From: Tetrastigma voinierianum
Taxonomy: Eukaryota; Streptophyta; Magnoliopsida; Vitales; Vitaceae
Length of the DNA stretch: 64,000 nt
Direction of reading: 5' to 3'
NCBI GenBank assembly: GCA_016808115.1
Contig: JAEQBH010005398.1
Coordinates: forward strand, 45,203 to 109,202
Under the pieces are notes generated by a model. That model saw only the letters and a list, made by a program, of their open reading frames with translations, was not told where the DNA came from and searched no databases. Position numbers and translations under genes: made by a program. Positions 47,839 to 57,709 of the stretch are shown here, piece after piece (position 1 is the first letter of the stretch; each line of letters starts with the position of its first letter).

Positions 47839-48243
47839 TACAAAATTGTCAAAGGGTGAGATTGTTAAGACAATATATCAATGTTATAATGTTAACATGT
47901 AAATTGATTTATATCAAGAATTTTTTATTGAATTATTTTTAAAATATTACAAGATTTTATTTTCAAATGAAATTATTTTTGAAGTGTGTGTGTGTGTGTG
48001 TGTGTGTTACAAAATTGTCAAAGGGTGAGATTGTTAAGACAATATATCCACGTTATAATGTTAACATGTAAATTGATCTATATCAAGGATTTTTTATTGA
48101 ATTATTTTCAAAATATTACAAGATTTTATTTTCAAAGGAAATTATTTTTGAGGTGATGTATTGTGTGTGTTACAAAATTGTCAAAGGGTGAGATTGTTAA
48201 GACAATATATCCATGTTATAATGTTAACATGTAAATTGATTTA
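47837..48243 (+). repeat. ~167-bp tandem repeat, units 1, 2 and the left part of 3
   Basis: Units start at 47,837, 48,005 and 48,169 with 'tgttacaaaattgtcaaag' and end 'gaaattatttttga', followed by TG repeats. Units 1 and 2 are nearly identical. Unit 3 stops at 48,243 inside 'aattgattta', and the rest of it ('tttatataaaggattttt' to 'gaaattatttta') lies at 52,460-52,530 beyond the inserted element. A frame over the repeat at 48,161-48,574 is incidental. Confidence 0.9.
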
Positions 48244-48924
48244 TGATGATGTTTTTTCAACCGGAACTGGGCTGAAGCGTGCTGGAATCGCTAGGCCGGT
48301 CCGCTGTCTCTGGACGTTGGGCTCCTCTGTAAAAACAAGAAACAAAAGGGATCGCGAGCTGCGAATTTATAATGCTAAGTTAGTTAACTCGATGGAAGAG
48401 AATATCAACTGCTTAGGGAATGAAGTTTTGTGCATAAGTCTGCGTACCTTTCACCGATGGGGTGGCCTGATATTTATAATGGATGATCATGATAACTTTC
48501 CTAGTTGGATGATGATACAGATATTTCTCTCATTGGGTGAGAGATTTTCTTTCCTTATTGTTATAGATTTATAGGGATAATTATTAACTTTCCTAGTTGG
48601 ATGGTAAGTCCCGATATTCTCCCATTGGGTGAGATATTTTCTTTCCTTATCGTAAACCGATTAATAAGGGATAATTGATGGACAATAATTAGGAAATATC
48701 CTACTTTCCTAATTTGTGGAGATTGGGTATTTTCCTTTAATACGAATTCTTTGATTACATTATCAGCCTTTTGAAGGGGTGAATTGGGTCCTTGTTTTGG
48801 GCCTATATTTGGGGGATGTCATCAAGGGCATGACTGGTACTAGGCATGTTTCTTAATCCCTTCTTAAGCTTGACCTTTGGGCTTGTGTTCTGGGTCTGCG
48901 CGCCTATTATTTTAAACCCCATCA
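48244..48924 (-). repeat. 3' LTR of the TR-GAG-like element
   Basis: It runs TGATGATG...CCCCATCA. Shared blocks with 51,785-52,459 include 'gttgggctcctctgtaa', 'aatgaagttttgtgcataag', 'atatttataatggatgat' and 'ttctttgattacatta'. Just outside, the minus strand reads 'ggctcgggggcaat', a polypurine tract (48,925-48,940). Confidence 0.9.
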
Positions 48925-49059
48925 ATTGCCCCCGAGCCTTTAGCTAAAGCGGGCATGGCGGGGTTGTATTGTAGACATTGACTTTTCTTGTGCTCGCCGT
49001 TTTTTTGATTAATATTGTTTCACTAAATTGAGATGTTTGGTTCCTGGTCTGTCTGAGCT

Positions 49060-51120
49060 GTTTAGCCTCAAAACCGAGCTACCGGGCTCCAGGGCTATTG
49101 TGCCTTTTTTAGCAATTAGGTTTGGCGAGCTACTATGTCTGGGGCGGCAAGGTTGTCTTGGCGGTCGCTCACAAATTGAGCTCACAGGGCTTGTGGGCGT
49201 TAAGGCTCTGGTGCATTAGCTCACAAAGCGAGTTCTGAGGGCTCTTGGGCGTGGGGCCTTCACGAGCTATTAAGCTCCCGAAGCGGTGCTTTGGGCTCTG
49301 GGGCGCTAAGACTGAGGTGTTCGCTCTACCTAGCGAAACTACGGGGCTCCTGGGTGCTAAGGCCTTCTGACTATTAAGCTCGCAAGGCCCGAAACTCTTA
49401 GGCTCTTAGGCGATAAGGCCTTCTTGGTGTAAGCTCTGTAAACCTTCAAGTTAAGAGCTCTTGGCGCTGAGGCCTTCACGAGTTGTTAAGCTGGCGAGGC
49501 TATTGGGCTCTTGGACGTGAGGTCTTCACGAGGTTGTTAGTTTCTGCAAGGCGAGCCTCTCACCCCGGGCTCTGGCGAGGCCTTCTGAGTTGTTGAGCTA
49601 CGCAAGCGAGCTATAGGGATCTGGCGAGGCCTTCATGGGCTATTAAGCTCTACAAACTAAGCTACTAGGCTCTTAGGCTTTGAGGCGCTACAGTGTTAAA
49701 CTGCAAATTGAGCTATTAGGCTCTGGCTGAGCCTTCTTGAGTTGTTGAGCTTCTGGCCAGGCCTACGGGGCTCTTGGGCCTTTGAGGCCTTCTGAGCTAT
49801 TAAGCTCTGCAAAATGAATCTTGACTCCTAGGCGTTGAGAGCCTTCTAAGCTATTAAGCTCTAAGCGAATTTGTTGGACTCCTAGGCGCTCGGGCTTTCC
49901 TAAGGCATTAAACTCATAGGCCCAGGCTACATGGCTCCTAGGCGCTGAGGCCTTCTTGAGCTATTAAGCTCTGCAAACTAAGCTGTTGGGCTCCTGGGTG
50001 CTAAGGCCTTCATGTGAGGTACATTAAGCTCTCTGGCGAGCTATAAGGCTCTTGGCGAGGCCTTCTGTGAACTAAGCTTTGGGCTCACAGGCGTTCAAGA
50101 CCCTCTTGAGTTGTTAAGGCTCTGCGGGGGTGGCCTCTGCGGGAGACCCGGGGCTCCCCAAAGCCTCATGCGTTGTTAAGCTCTACAGGCTGAGCTATTG
50201 GGCTCCGGGGCGCTAAGACCCTCCTGCGTTGTTTAAGCTCACGTAGGGTGAGTGCCGGGCTCTGAGTATTAAGACCCTCTGCGTGAGAGCGGGCTACTAG
50301 GCTCCTGGGCATTAAGACCCTCTGGTGAGGCTCTGCTTGTTTGAGCTGGTGGGCTCAGGGCGCTAAGACCCTCTGCTGCGTATTGAGCTCACGGTGAGCT
50401 GTCAGGCTCTGAGGTCTTCAAGACCCTCTACGTTGTTTAAGCTGGGAGTGGCCTCTGCGGGCTCTGCAGGGGCGCTAAGACCTCGTGCGCCGACGAGCCT
50501 CTTGGGCTCTGAGCGTAAGACCCTTGAAATTTCCGGTGAGGCTCTTCAAGGCAGGCAATGGGCCTGCAGGCTAAGACCCTCCTATGTTGTTGAGCTCTGC
50601 AGGTTGAGCTATTGGGCTCCAGGGCGCTAAGACCCTCTAGTATTTGTTTAAGCTCTTGAAATTTGAGCTGCAGGCTCGAGGCGGCCCCAGACCCTCTGTG
50701 CGACGAAATTTCTTGGGCTCTGGGCGCTAAAATTTGAGTTGTTAAGATACGCGAGGTTAGGCTGTTGGGCTCAGGGGCTCTAAGACCTCTGCGTTGTTGG
50801 TATGTTGGCTAGCTATTGGGCTGCAGGCTAGACCACTCTACGTTGTTTTAGCTGCGCGGGGCCCCGAGCCTCTTGGGCTCCGGGGGCGCTGAGACCCTCT
50901 GCGAGGGCGGGCTCACCCGGGCTCTGGGGCGGCTAAGACCCTCCTGAGTTGTTGAGCTCGGTAGATTGAGTTATTGGGCTCTGAGGCGCTAAGACCCATC
51001 TGCGATGTTGAGCTATGTTGGCTAAGCTATTGGGCTCCGAGCGTTAAGATCCTCTAGTTGTTTAAGCTCGCAGTGAGCTGCGAGCTCGGCTAGACCCTCT
51101 GTATGGCGAACTCTTGGGCT
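49060..51120 (-). repeat. Degenerate ~57-bp minisatellite, about 35 units
   Basis: On + each unit reads approximately 'gctattgggctcctgggcgctaagaccctc' followed by 'tgcgttgttgagctc.caag' and varies by substitutions and indels. Earlier units (49,060-50,000) favour 'aaggccttc'; later ones (from about 50,090) favour 'aagaccctc', so two subfamilies lie side by side. It is GC-rich in an AT-rich window. It has no intact frame, starts at the truncated end of gag (about 51,125) and fills the space up to the PPT. Confidence 0.9.
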
Positions 51121-51127
51121 CCTAATA

Positions 51128-51725
51128 TCCATGTAGTTCCATCTAATTTTTGTACGTATTGAGGTGGTCTATGGGGTCTTTTTTTCCGTCAAACGTCTCA
51201 ATCTGCGGCATTCTAAACTTTGTCGGAAGGGGGAAGTGCAGCACCCCGACGGTGAATGGAGATTCGGTTTGTTGTACCAAGGCGTCCATGGAGATTGGAG
51301 CTCGGCCCTTTACCGCTTCCTTCATGTGGTTGATTTCTTGCTGGATGTCCCTGAACCTTTGCTCCCACGACCTCTCCTCGTTGCGTTCCTCTCCGGGAGG
51401 TTAGTAAGGATCATGCTCCCTAGTGTGGCTAGTTTCTCCCTTCTCTTATCGCTTCTCGGCCCGAGGTCGGTGTTTTCTGGGTGTTAACAAGGTTTTGGCC
51501 TTTTCGAGCCTGTCGTGTCTCCTGGGGGCATTGTATTTGCTTGGTGAGTTGCTCCAATTCTTTCAGCAAGTGTTGGTTGGTGATGCGGAGCGCCTCCACC
51601 TCGTCCGTGTTGACCTACACCGTTTCTAGCATGCCTCCGGGAGGTCGGCTATCCACGTCGTCTAGCTGGTCTTGCATCCTTAGAGGATTGGCGTGGCTCC
51701 TGCTTGTGTTCCGAGTTGATACCAT
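51128..51725 (-). pseudogene. Partial gypsy gag of the TR-GAG-like element
   Basis: On the minus strand an ATG at 51,725 begins 'MVSTRNTSR', continues with 'EVEALRITNQHLLKELEQL' (a coiled-coil-like stretch, about 51,545-51,605), 'EQRFRDIQQEINHMKEAVKG' and 'ESPFTVGVLHFPLPTKFRMP', then 'IETFDGKKDPIDHLNTYKN', ending at a stop near 51,140. The last block is the start of the retrotransposon gag capsid domain of Ogre/Tat-related elements. The rest of the capsid and the zinc knuckle are absent, replaced by the minisatellite. One in-frame stop lies in the N-terminal part (near 51,615) and a frameshift near 51,420. Whether such a short gag is ever translated is unknown. Confidence 0.75.
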
Positions 51726-51754
51726 CAGTCACTAAGAGGTCAGCTTTATTTGTA

Positions 51755-51780
51755 AAGGCCTCGTTCCCACGAACGGCCTT
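51755..51780. other. Hairpin at the primer-site position of the TR-GAG-like element
   Basis: AAGGCC-TC-GTTC-CCAC-GAAC-GGCCTT is an almost perfect inverted repeat, 4 bases from the inner border of the 5' LTR (51,785). The primer binding site should be here on the minus strand. The GTTC and GAAC words recall a tRNA T-arm, but I could not assign a tRNA. Confidence 0.5.
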
Positions 51781-51784
51781 AAGC

Positions 51785-52459
51785 TGATGATGCTTTCAGC
51801 GCAGGCTGGGCTGGGCGTCTTTACATGTCGCTAAGTGGGATTCGTCTGCGGATGTTGGGCTCCTCTGTAAGCAAGCCGATGGAATGACGGGGCTATGGGT
51901 GCCTCTCAGATGCCTAGTCAAGTTCTTTCAGATTGAAGAATATCAAGCTGCTTAAGGAATGAAGTTTTGTGCATAAGTCGCGTGCCTTCACCCCAGATCG
52001 GTGGCCTAATATTTATAATGGATGATCCATATGCTTTCCTAGTTGGATGATGTCTGAGATATTTCTCTCATTTGGTGAGATTTTCTTTCTGTGTTAACCT
52101 TAATAAGGGATAGTGATGTTTTTCCTAGTTGGATGATGATACGATATTCCTCCCATTGGGTGAGAGATTTTTCTTTTCTTATCGTAAACCCCGATTAATA
52201 AGGGATAATTGTTAGCAGACTGATAATTAGGAAATATCTCTTTCCTAATTGGTGAAGATTGAGTGTTTTCCTTTATCTGAATTCTTTGATTACATTACCG
52301 GCCTTTTGGAAATGGTGAATTAGGTCCTTATTTTGTGCCTACTCTTTAAGGGATGTCATCGAGGGTGTAACAACGGTACTAGGCCTTCTTAATCATGTAA
52401 AAATCAGCATTTGGGCTCAGTATTTTTGGACACTGTCTTTATTATTTTAAGCCTAAGTA
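51785..52459 (-). repeat. 5' LTR of the TR-GAG-like element
   Basis: It starts TGATGATGC on + and ends 'gcctaagta', a decayed form of the 'ccccatca' end of the left LTR. Differences from the left LTR are frequent, so the insertion is old. Confidence 0.85.
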
Positions 52460-52530
52460 ATTTATATAAAGGATTTTTGTTGAATTATTTTCAAATATTA
52501 CAAGATTTTTTATTTTCAAAGGAAATTATT

Positions 52531-52742
52531 TTAGTATTTCAAATTTTATTTTATAAAGTGTGAACTTCAAGATTCCTTTAGGTTTTATCTATAAAACCAT
52601 TCATAACTCTTTTAAGTTAAGAATACTTGAAAGTAAAGAATTTCTTAGATTTTAGAATCCTCTTGCAAGGAAAAATTTGCCAATTGTTTCTTAAGGCTCC
52701 AACCTAGAAAGAGAGTACTAGGGAGAGATAAAATATTACCAA
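52531..52742. other. AT-rich flank of the tandem repeats
   Basis: No feature recognised; it leads into the MITE-like duplication. Confidence 0.4.
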
Positions 52743-53275
52743 GGCTCTGTTTGAGACTTGAAAATACTAACAACAAGAAAAATGGTAGAAAATGAATTTT
52801 CCTCATGTTACCTTTCATCATAGAAAATATAAAAGAAAATAGAATATAGTAAAATTTCTCAAAAATTTTCATAATTATATAAAGATCCTTATATAAGAAA
52901 AAGAAGTAGATAAAATTAGTTTATTCGTATGAATTAATTTAATAAGTTTAAAACATTTTTATTTTCTACAAAATTTATTTCATTTCCCACTTTTTTTCTA
53001 TCTATTTTCTTTTCTTAGAAACTTTCGGGGTTCTAAACGGAGCCTAATGAAAATGATTTCTCATGTTTGGTTTTAAGAGTGTAAATATAAAGAAAATAAA
53101 ATATAATCAAAATTTCTAAAAAATTTACATATTTTAAATTTCTTAATCCTTATATATGGAGAAAAATAAATAAATTAGTTTGAATATATAGAATTAATTT
53201 ATTAAGTTTTAAGCCTTTTTATTTTCATTCAAATTTTCTTTCATTCCACATTTCCACTATATTTTTGTAACATCA
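52743..53275. repeat. Tandemly duplicated MITE-like repeat (second copy split by a solo LTR)
   Basis: Copy 1 (52,743-53,046) opens GGCTCTGTTTGAGAC and closes TTCTAAACGGAGCC, an imperfect terminal inverted repeat of the 'GGCTCYGTTT' kind seen in many plant MITEs. Copy 2 follows at 53,047-53,275 ('gtgtaaatataaagaaaata', 'tatagaattaatttattaag') and resumes after the LTR at about 55,928-56,000 with 'tctatctatatttatttcc' and 'gaatagagcccg'. The flank after copy 1 is TAA. No full target duplication was confirmed. Confidence 0.6.
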
Positions 53276-55927
53276 AGATTATGTCGCAACGGTTTATAAC
53301 GTATTTTATGGTATAAGAAAAGTAAGAAATATATTTTACGAAATAAAATAAGATAAAAAAAAATATAAGGCAAGATATCTAGTCAAGGTAAATTAATAAT
53401 TCTTTTAATTCGTGGCCAAAGGGTCATAATTTATCATCGTATCTGCAAGAAGTAGGAATATGTAAGTTAAAATAAAATAAGAAAAGAAATGGAGGGACTA
53501 AAGTACACAAAAATGAAGTAAAGCTAGAAACATGTAAACTTTAACTCAAAAAAGAAGGATAAAAGATCCAATCTAGATAAAATAAAGGAAATATCTCGTT
53601 TGGTGCTTGGAAAAGAAAGAAAAAAACCTGAGAAGGGAAAGAAAGAAGAAAGAAAGAGAAAGAGAAAGAAAGAGAAGGGGAAAAATAAGATCACGGGTAT
53701 GGAATTTAGTGGAATTGTCTAGTTTTAATTATAAGTAGCAAACATGGTTTGGAACCCTCTATTTTGAATGTATGGGTTGGGTTTGAAACTCCCAAACTCA
53801 TTTCTTGTTAGGGTTGAGTTGAGAAGAACTCTAATACTCCTATATATGTGTTTTGGGAAATGTTTGGTTGCATTTTGAACTAAGGAAAGCTACCCTATCT
53901 TGATCCTATGCGTTAGCCGGGTCTTAGGACTGGTTTTTGGATAAGAAATAAAGGGAATCTGGTAGTAAGTCCTTCAGGTAAATTGTAGCTACATCAGTGT
54001 AGTTGATGTTAGGCACCAAGATTTCTCAATTCGGACCTCTGTAGCCCAAGTTATGGTTCATTTACTGACGATCTAATGGAAACATCAGCCAGGTTGAGTC
54101 GGGTTGAATTAGTTCATTTGAATCCCATCATTAGTCCGTCGGTGGGTCGGCTGGGTCCATCGGATGGGTTCCAGTCCGGCCAGGTCCATCCGGCTGGATC
54201 CGGTTAAATTTGGGTTGGTGTGGGTCCATCAGGCTGGTCGGTCCCGGTTAGTGCAGGTGCGGCGAGACCTCGAGCCCGGAAGGTCATAACCGTCCAGAAC
54301 TCGGATTAAGGTGTTCTTGAGACTCATGGAAGCCGGGTGGTAATTTGTAGTATGCCTATGGAGGGCATTGGGTGCGCTAGAGGCCTGGCCAGTTAGGGCC
54401 AGTCGGGCAAGACTGGTCCAGGTGGGAGGCCTGGCCGGGTAAAGAATTTGGTTGTTTACGTGAGACCTCCCGACCCGAGTCATAACTATTACGATTCGGG
54501 CATCTCCACGATTTGGGTGTTCTTGAACTCTATGGAAAGCCCATTAGTCAAGATTTCATCCATATGCATGTGGATGGAATTGGGTGCTGGAGATAGCCGA
54601 TTAGGGTGTCGGAAGGCGGTCGGGTCAGAGCTGGCCAGGAGGTAAAATTTGGTTGTTCTGTGAGACCTCCCAACCGGAAGGGTCATAGCTGGCCGTCCAG
54701 AACTCAGGTCGGGTGTTTTTAGACTCTATATGGAAAGCCCATCGAGTCAATAATCCATCCATATATAGCTTGATAAGGTGGAAATCATATTAGGTCCAGA
54801 AATCATGAAAATAGTAGGATATGCTAGTAACCATAGTTGTTCATTAAATATAATGAGATATAAAAATGCAAAGGTCGAATAAATGATTATACGGATCACA
54901 TATGATTCTGGGATGACTATAATTCGAGAATATGAGATATGTACTGAACATAAAATATACACGAGTTATGCACTTCAGAACCTGTGGGGGATAGTAGGCA
55001 TGCCTATACGGACACGGGTTGCTTTCTGACATACGGTTCACGGATATCGAGGGCCTAGTTTGGTCGATGACATAGATCCGTTGGATCATTACAAGCATGG
55101 AGTCCTTTGTCTCGTCTGATGATAATACCTTGGTATATCTGACCCCATTTGGGTCACATATTATTACATGGCATAGTCAGCTGTCTCATACGGTGATGAT
55201 ACCTTCGAATTATATACGAATAGAATCAGCATCGTACGGTGATAATACCTTCAGTACTTACGATTTATTTCGTATCCGCTTCTAAAATTATTTGAGACAT
55301 GAAACCTAAAAAGAAAATGTCAAGTATATAAAATTAAATGTATATAATATATGACATGATAAGAAGCATAAATCTTGTTATCTTTATGATAGTATACGAT
55401 TCACAAAAGCAGTAAAGTACAGATGACATGAAAAGTATATGAAATGTGATGAGTGAAACATGTTATAGAAAAAAGTATATATATGAGAAATGATAAGTAT
55501 AGCATTTGTAGAAGTGTGGTGACCCTTAGTAAAGGTCATCCATATGTATTAATTCCCACTAAGCGTGAGAACATACGGGTGTTTCATCGGAGTGTAGGTG
55601 CGAAAAAAGAAGCAGGGACGGGACAATCAATCGGCGGTCAAAGTACATCATTTGCAGGGTGCTTGGAATACCTTTTGGTCTATTTGTATATGTAATTTTG
55701 TTTTATTTTTGTAAACAATGTAAATATTGTAAATGTTCGCGCAGGATATGGAACTTGTATATATTGTAATTATTTGCTCTGAAGAATATAATATAAGTTA
55801 AATGTTTAATAACATTATATAATAATGAAAAGCTTAAAGTTTAAAGTTTATAGTAATTAGTAACAAAGCACCACCGGATCATGTTCGGATCCACACCAAT
55901 CGGGTTGGATGCGAGAAGGGGCGCTAG
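53276..55927 (+). repeat. Solo LTR of family B (right copy)
   Basis: It starts TGTAACATC at 53,276 and is collinear from about 53,700 with the left copy at 1-2,800; its first 400 bases resemble the family A LTR start at 31,139. The end lies near 55,927, where MITE-like sequence resumes, but the terminal CA is not clear. It contains a GC-rich repeat region (54,100-54,250) and the ~198-bp tandem units. No coding. Confidence 0.75.
54264..54775 (+). repeat. ~198-bp tandem repeat (2.6 units) in the family B LTR
   Basis: Units start near 54,264, 54,460 and 54,660 with 'gagacctc.c.acccgga', then 'ggtcataac.g.ccagaactc', a 'gtgtt.tt.gactc' block and a 'cccat.gagtca' block. Same architecture as 1,077-1,575, but with different unit wording. 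Confidence 0.8.
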
Positions 55928-56000
55928 TCTATCTATATTTATTTCCTTAGTACTTTTTGGATTACGAATAGAGCCCGAATTATTGGGTGTGTAATCAATA

Positions 56001-57320
56001 GAAATACATCAAAACGAGTTTGAATGTATATATAATTAATTTATTAAGTTTAAACTTGTTGTGGATTTTGCATTTTTGCTATTATGTGTTTCTCACTATA
56101 AAAGGCGATACTTGTTTTTATATTTTGAAAAATAATTTTTAAAAACAATTTGGAGTCACCACTTAGCTTTGTTTTATTTTTAAAAGGGAAAACAAACAGA
56201 GAGAAAACCTAAATGTGATTCCCCGGTAAGAAAAGCGGTCAGAAGAAGCCGGAGTCTAGGTTTGGAGTCAGGTTACTTATCGGGAAGGTACGATGGAAGC
56301 ATAACACCCCTCTAAGCCCCTAAAATTGGGTATCTACTAAATAAACTAAGGAAAATACAGTTTTTGGCTAATCAATCAATGGATACCAAAGACAAATAAT
56401 AATAACACAACAACACATCATACATATATAAATCAATAGACAAATAAATAAATAAGGGAAATTAGATAAGAAGAAATGTGTATGCTAGTGGTATATTAGT
56501 CTTATTAAATTTGAAACAATGTTAGTGCAATAATAAAATTCAAAATATTCACAATCAATTAGAAATTGGGTCATAATAGATGCCAAATTATTTATTGATG
56601 ATTATTTGTAGAATGTAGTCTGCAATCTCGTTTATCTTTATAAATTAAAAGTTTGGATGTTGATGGAGAGACCATGATGATGATGATGTTGTTCTGGTCG
56701 TTTTTATTGGAATTGTATAATTAATCATGTGATTTGAATGTTCGAAAATTAGTTTGAATTCAATGTTTTGAAAATTAGAAGTTTGAAGTGAAATTTTGGA
56801 AATTGAAGAGTTTTTAAATAAAATTTGAAATTTAGAATTTTGAATTTTGAAATCGGAGATTTTAAATTGAAAATTTAGAGTATGAACTGGATTTTAGGTG
56901 GGACCTTTAATTTTAGAAATTAAAATTTGAAAATTTAGAGTGAGAATTTTAAAGCTTGAATTTTGAAATTATGACATAAAGTTTGAAATTAGGAATTCGT
57001 AATTTAAAATTGAAAATTTGAAAATTGTAAGAATTGAATTTTGAAATTAGGGCACTTGAATTCTGAAAATCGAGAATTTGTACTTTTGAAAATTGAAACT
57101 TGGAAATTGAGCGACTTTGATTTTAAAATTATGGCACTTGGTTTTATAAATTGGGAATTAGAAAATTTGATGAATTCGGAAACTTGAAAATTTTGAATAA
57201 ATTAAAGGTGGGAGTTTGATGGGCTAAAGAGCATGTCAAAGAACATGGTCAAATGGCTTAATGAATTATTTCAAACTAATTAAGCTTAATTGATTTTGAT
57301 GAACTTGCTTAGCAAAAAGG
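56001..57320. other. AT-rich region with a 'ggagtcaccactta' block and A/T-word repeats
   Basis: 56,150-56,340 contains 'ttggagtcaccacttag', 'aaaagggaaaacaaacagag', 'gggaaggtacgatgg' and 'cacccctctaagcccctaaa'. I recall very similar text as a common dispersed plant repeat but cannot name it. 56,755-57,200 is built from recurring 'gaattttgaaa' and 'aaattgaaaattt' words. No gene seen. Confidence 0.45.
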
Positions 57321-57330
57321 CTTGGCCAAA

Positions 57331-57436
57331 TTACGATCATACTAGTAGTAATGCATCGGATCTCATCAAAAACCTATAGTTAAGCGTGCTCGGATGAGAA
57401 TAGTACTAAGATGAGTGACCTCCTGAAGTCAGCTAA
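57331..57436 (+). pseudogene. 5S rRNA-derived monomer 1
   Basis: It follows the plant 5S rRNA sequence from 'gatcatac' through 'taatgcatcggatctcatc' to the internal promoter 'agttaagcgtgct' (box A, 57,378-57,390), 'gagaatagtacta' and 'gatgagtgacctcctg' (box C). It stops about 15 bases short of the 5S 3' end and has no T-run terminator. Most differences are C-to-T or G-to-A. A leader 'ttggccaaatta' precedes it, and 'aaacttatcaaaa' follows. Confidence 0.85.
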
Positions 57437-57469
57437 AAAAAACTTATCAAAAGTTAATTGGCCCAATTA

Positions 57470-57551
57470 GATCATACACCGTGATAATGCATCGAATACC
57501 GTGATATAGTAGTTAGCGTGTTTTATTAGAGAATAATGCTAGATTGGTGAA
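57470..57551 (+). pseudogene. 5S rRNA-derived monomer 2 (most decayed)
   Basis: 'gatcataca', 'gataatgcatcgaat', 'gttagcgtgtttt' and 'agagaataatgctaga' follow the 5S order, with deletions. It is preceded by the same 'ttggcccaatta' leader (57,458). The internal promoter is heavily altered. Confidence 0.7.
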
Positions 57552-57570
57552 AAAAGATTGGCCCAATTAC

Positions 57571-57709
57571 AATCATACCAGCAATAATGCATCGAATCTC
57601 GTTAGAACCCCATAGTTAAGCATGTTTGGGTGAAAATAGTACTAAGATGAGTGACACTTGGGAAAGTCGCTGCAAAAACTTATCAAAAAAAAAAAAAAAA
57701 AAAAAAAAA
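57571..57709 (+). pseudogene. 5S rRNA-derived monomer 3 with poly-A tail
   Basis: 'aatcataccagcaataatgc', 'agaaccccatagttaagcat', 'gtttgggtgaaaatagtact' and 'gatgagtgac.cttgggaa' match 5S closely. It ends 'gtcgctgcaaaaacttatc' followed by 25 A residues (57,685-57,709). The leader 'ttggcccaattac' lies at 57,558, and the same word recurs after the tail at 57,712. The A-tail suggests reverse transcription of a 5S-containing RNA. Confidence 0.85.

Larger units (their letters stand above)
48244..52459 (-). mobile_element. Gag-only non-autonomous LTR element (TR-GAG-like)
   Basis: Direct repeats 48,244-48,924 (681 bp) and 51,785-52,459 (675 bp), both starting TGATGATG, enclose a 2.86-kb interior. 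Target duplication ATTTA at 48,239-48,243 and 52,460-52,464 lies within the third 167-bp tandem repeat. The only coding is a partial gag on the minus strand (51,725-51,128); there is no protease, RT or integrase. The PPT at 48,925-48,940 (minus) gives the orientation. It would need proteins from an autonomous gypsy relative to move. Most of the interior is a degenerate minisatellite. Confidence 0.85.

Noticed and set aside
48161..48574. 137-aa frame starting in a TG repeat
   Set aside because: It crosses the tandem repeat and the LTR border of the inserted element and contains no domain.
49060..51120. Regular repeats that might look like a CRISPR array
   Set aside because: The units vary in length and sequence with no conserved repeat and unique spacer, and the array sits inside a plant LTR element next to gag.
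51164..51735. Plus-strand frames of 68-107 aa at this locus
   Set aside because: They are antisense shadows of the minus-strand gag.
57331..57709. Functional 5S rRNA genes
   Set aside because: Many substitutions and deletions, missing 3' end and T terminator, and a poly-A tail.
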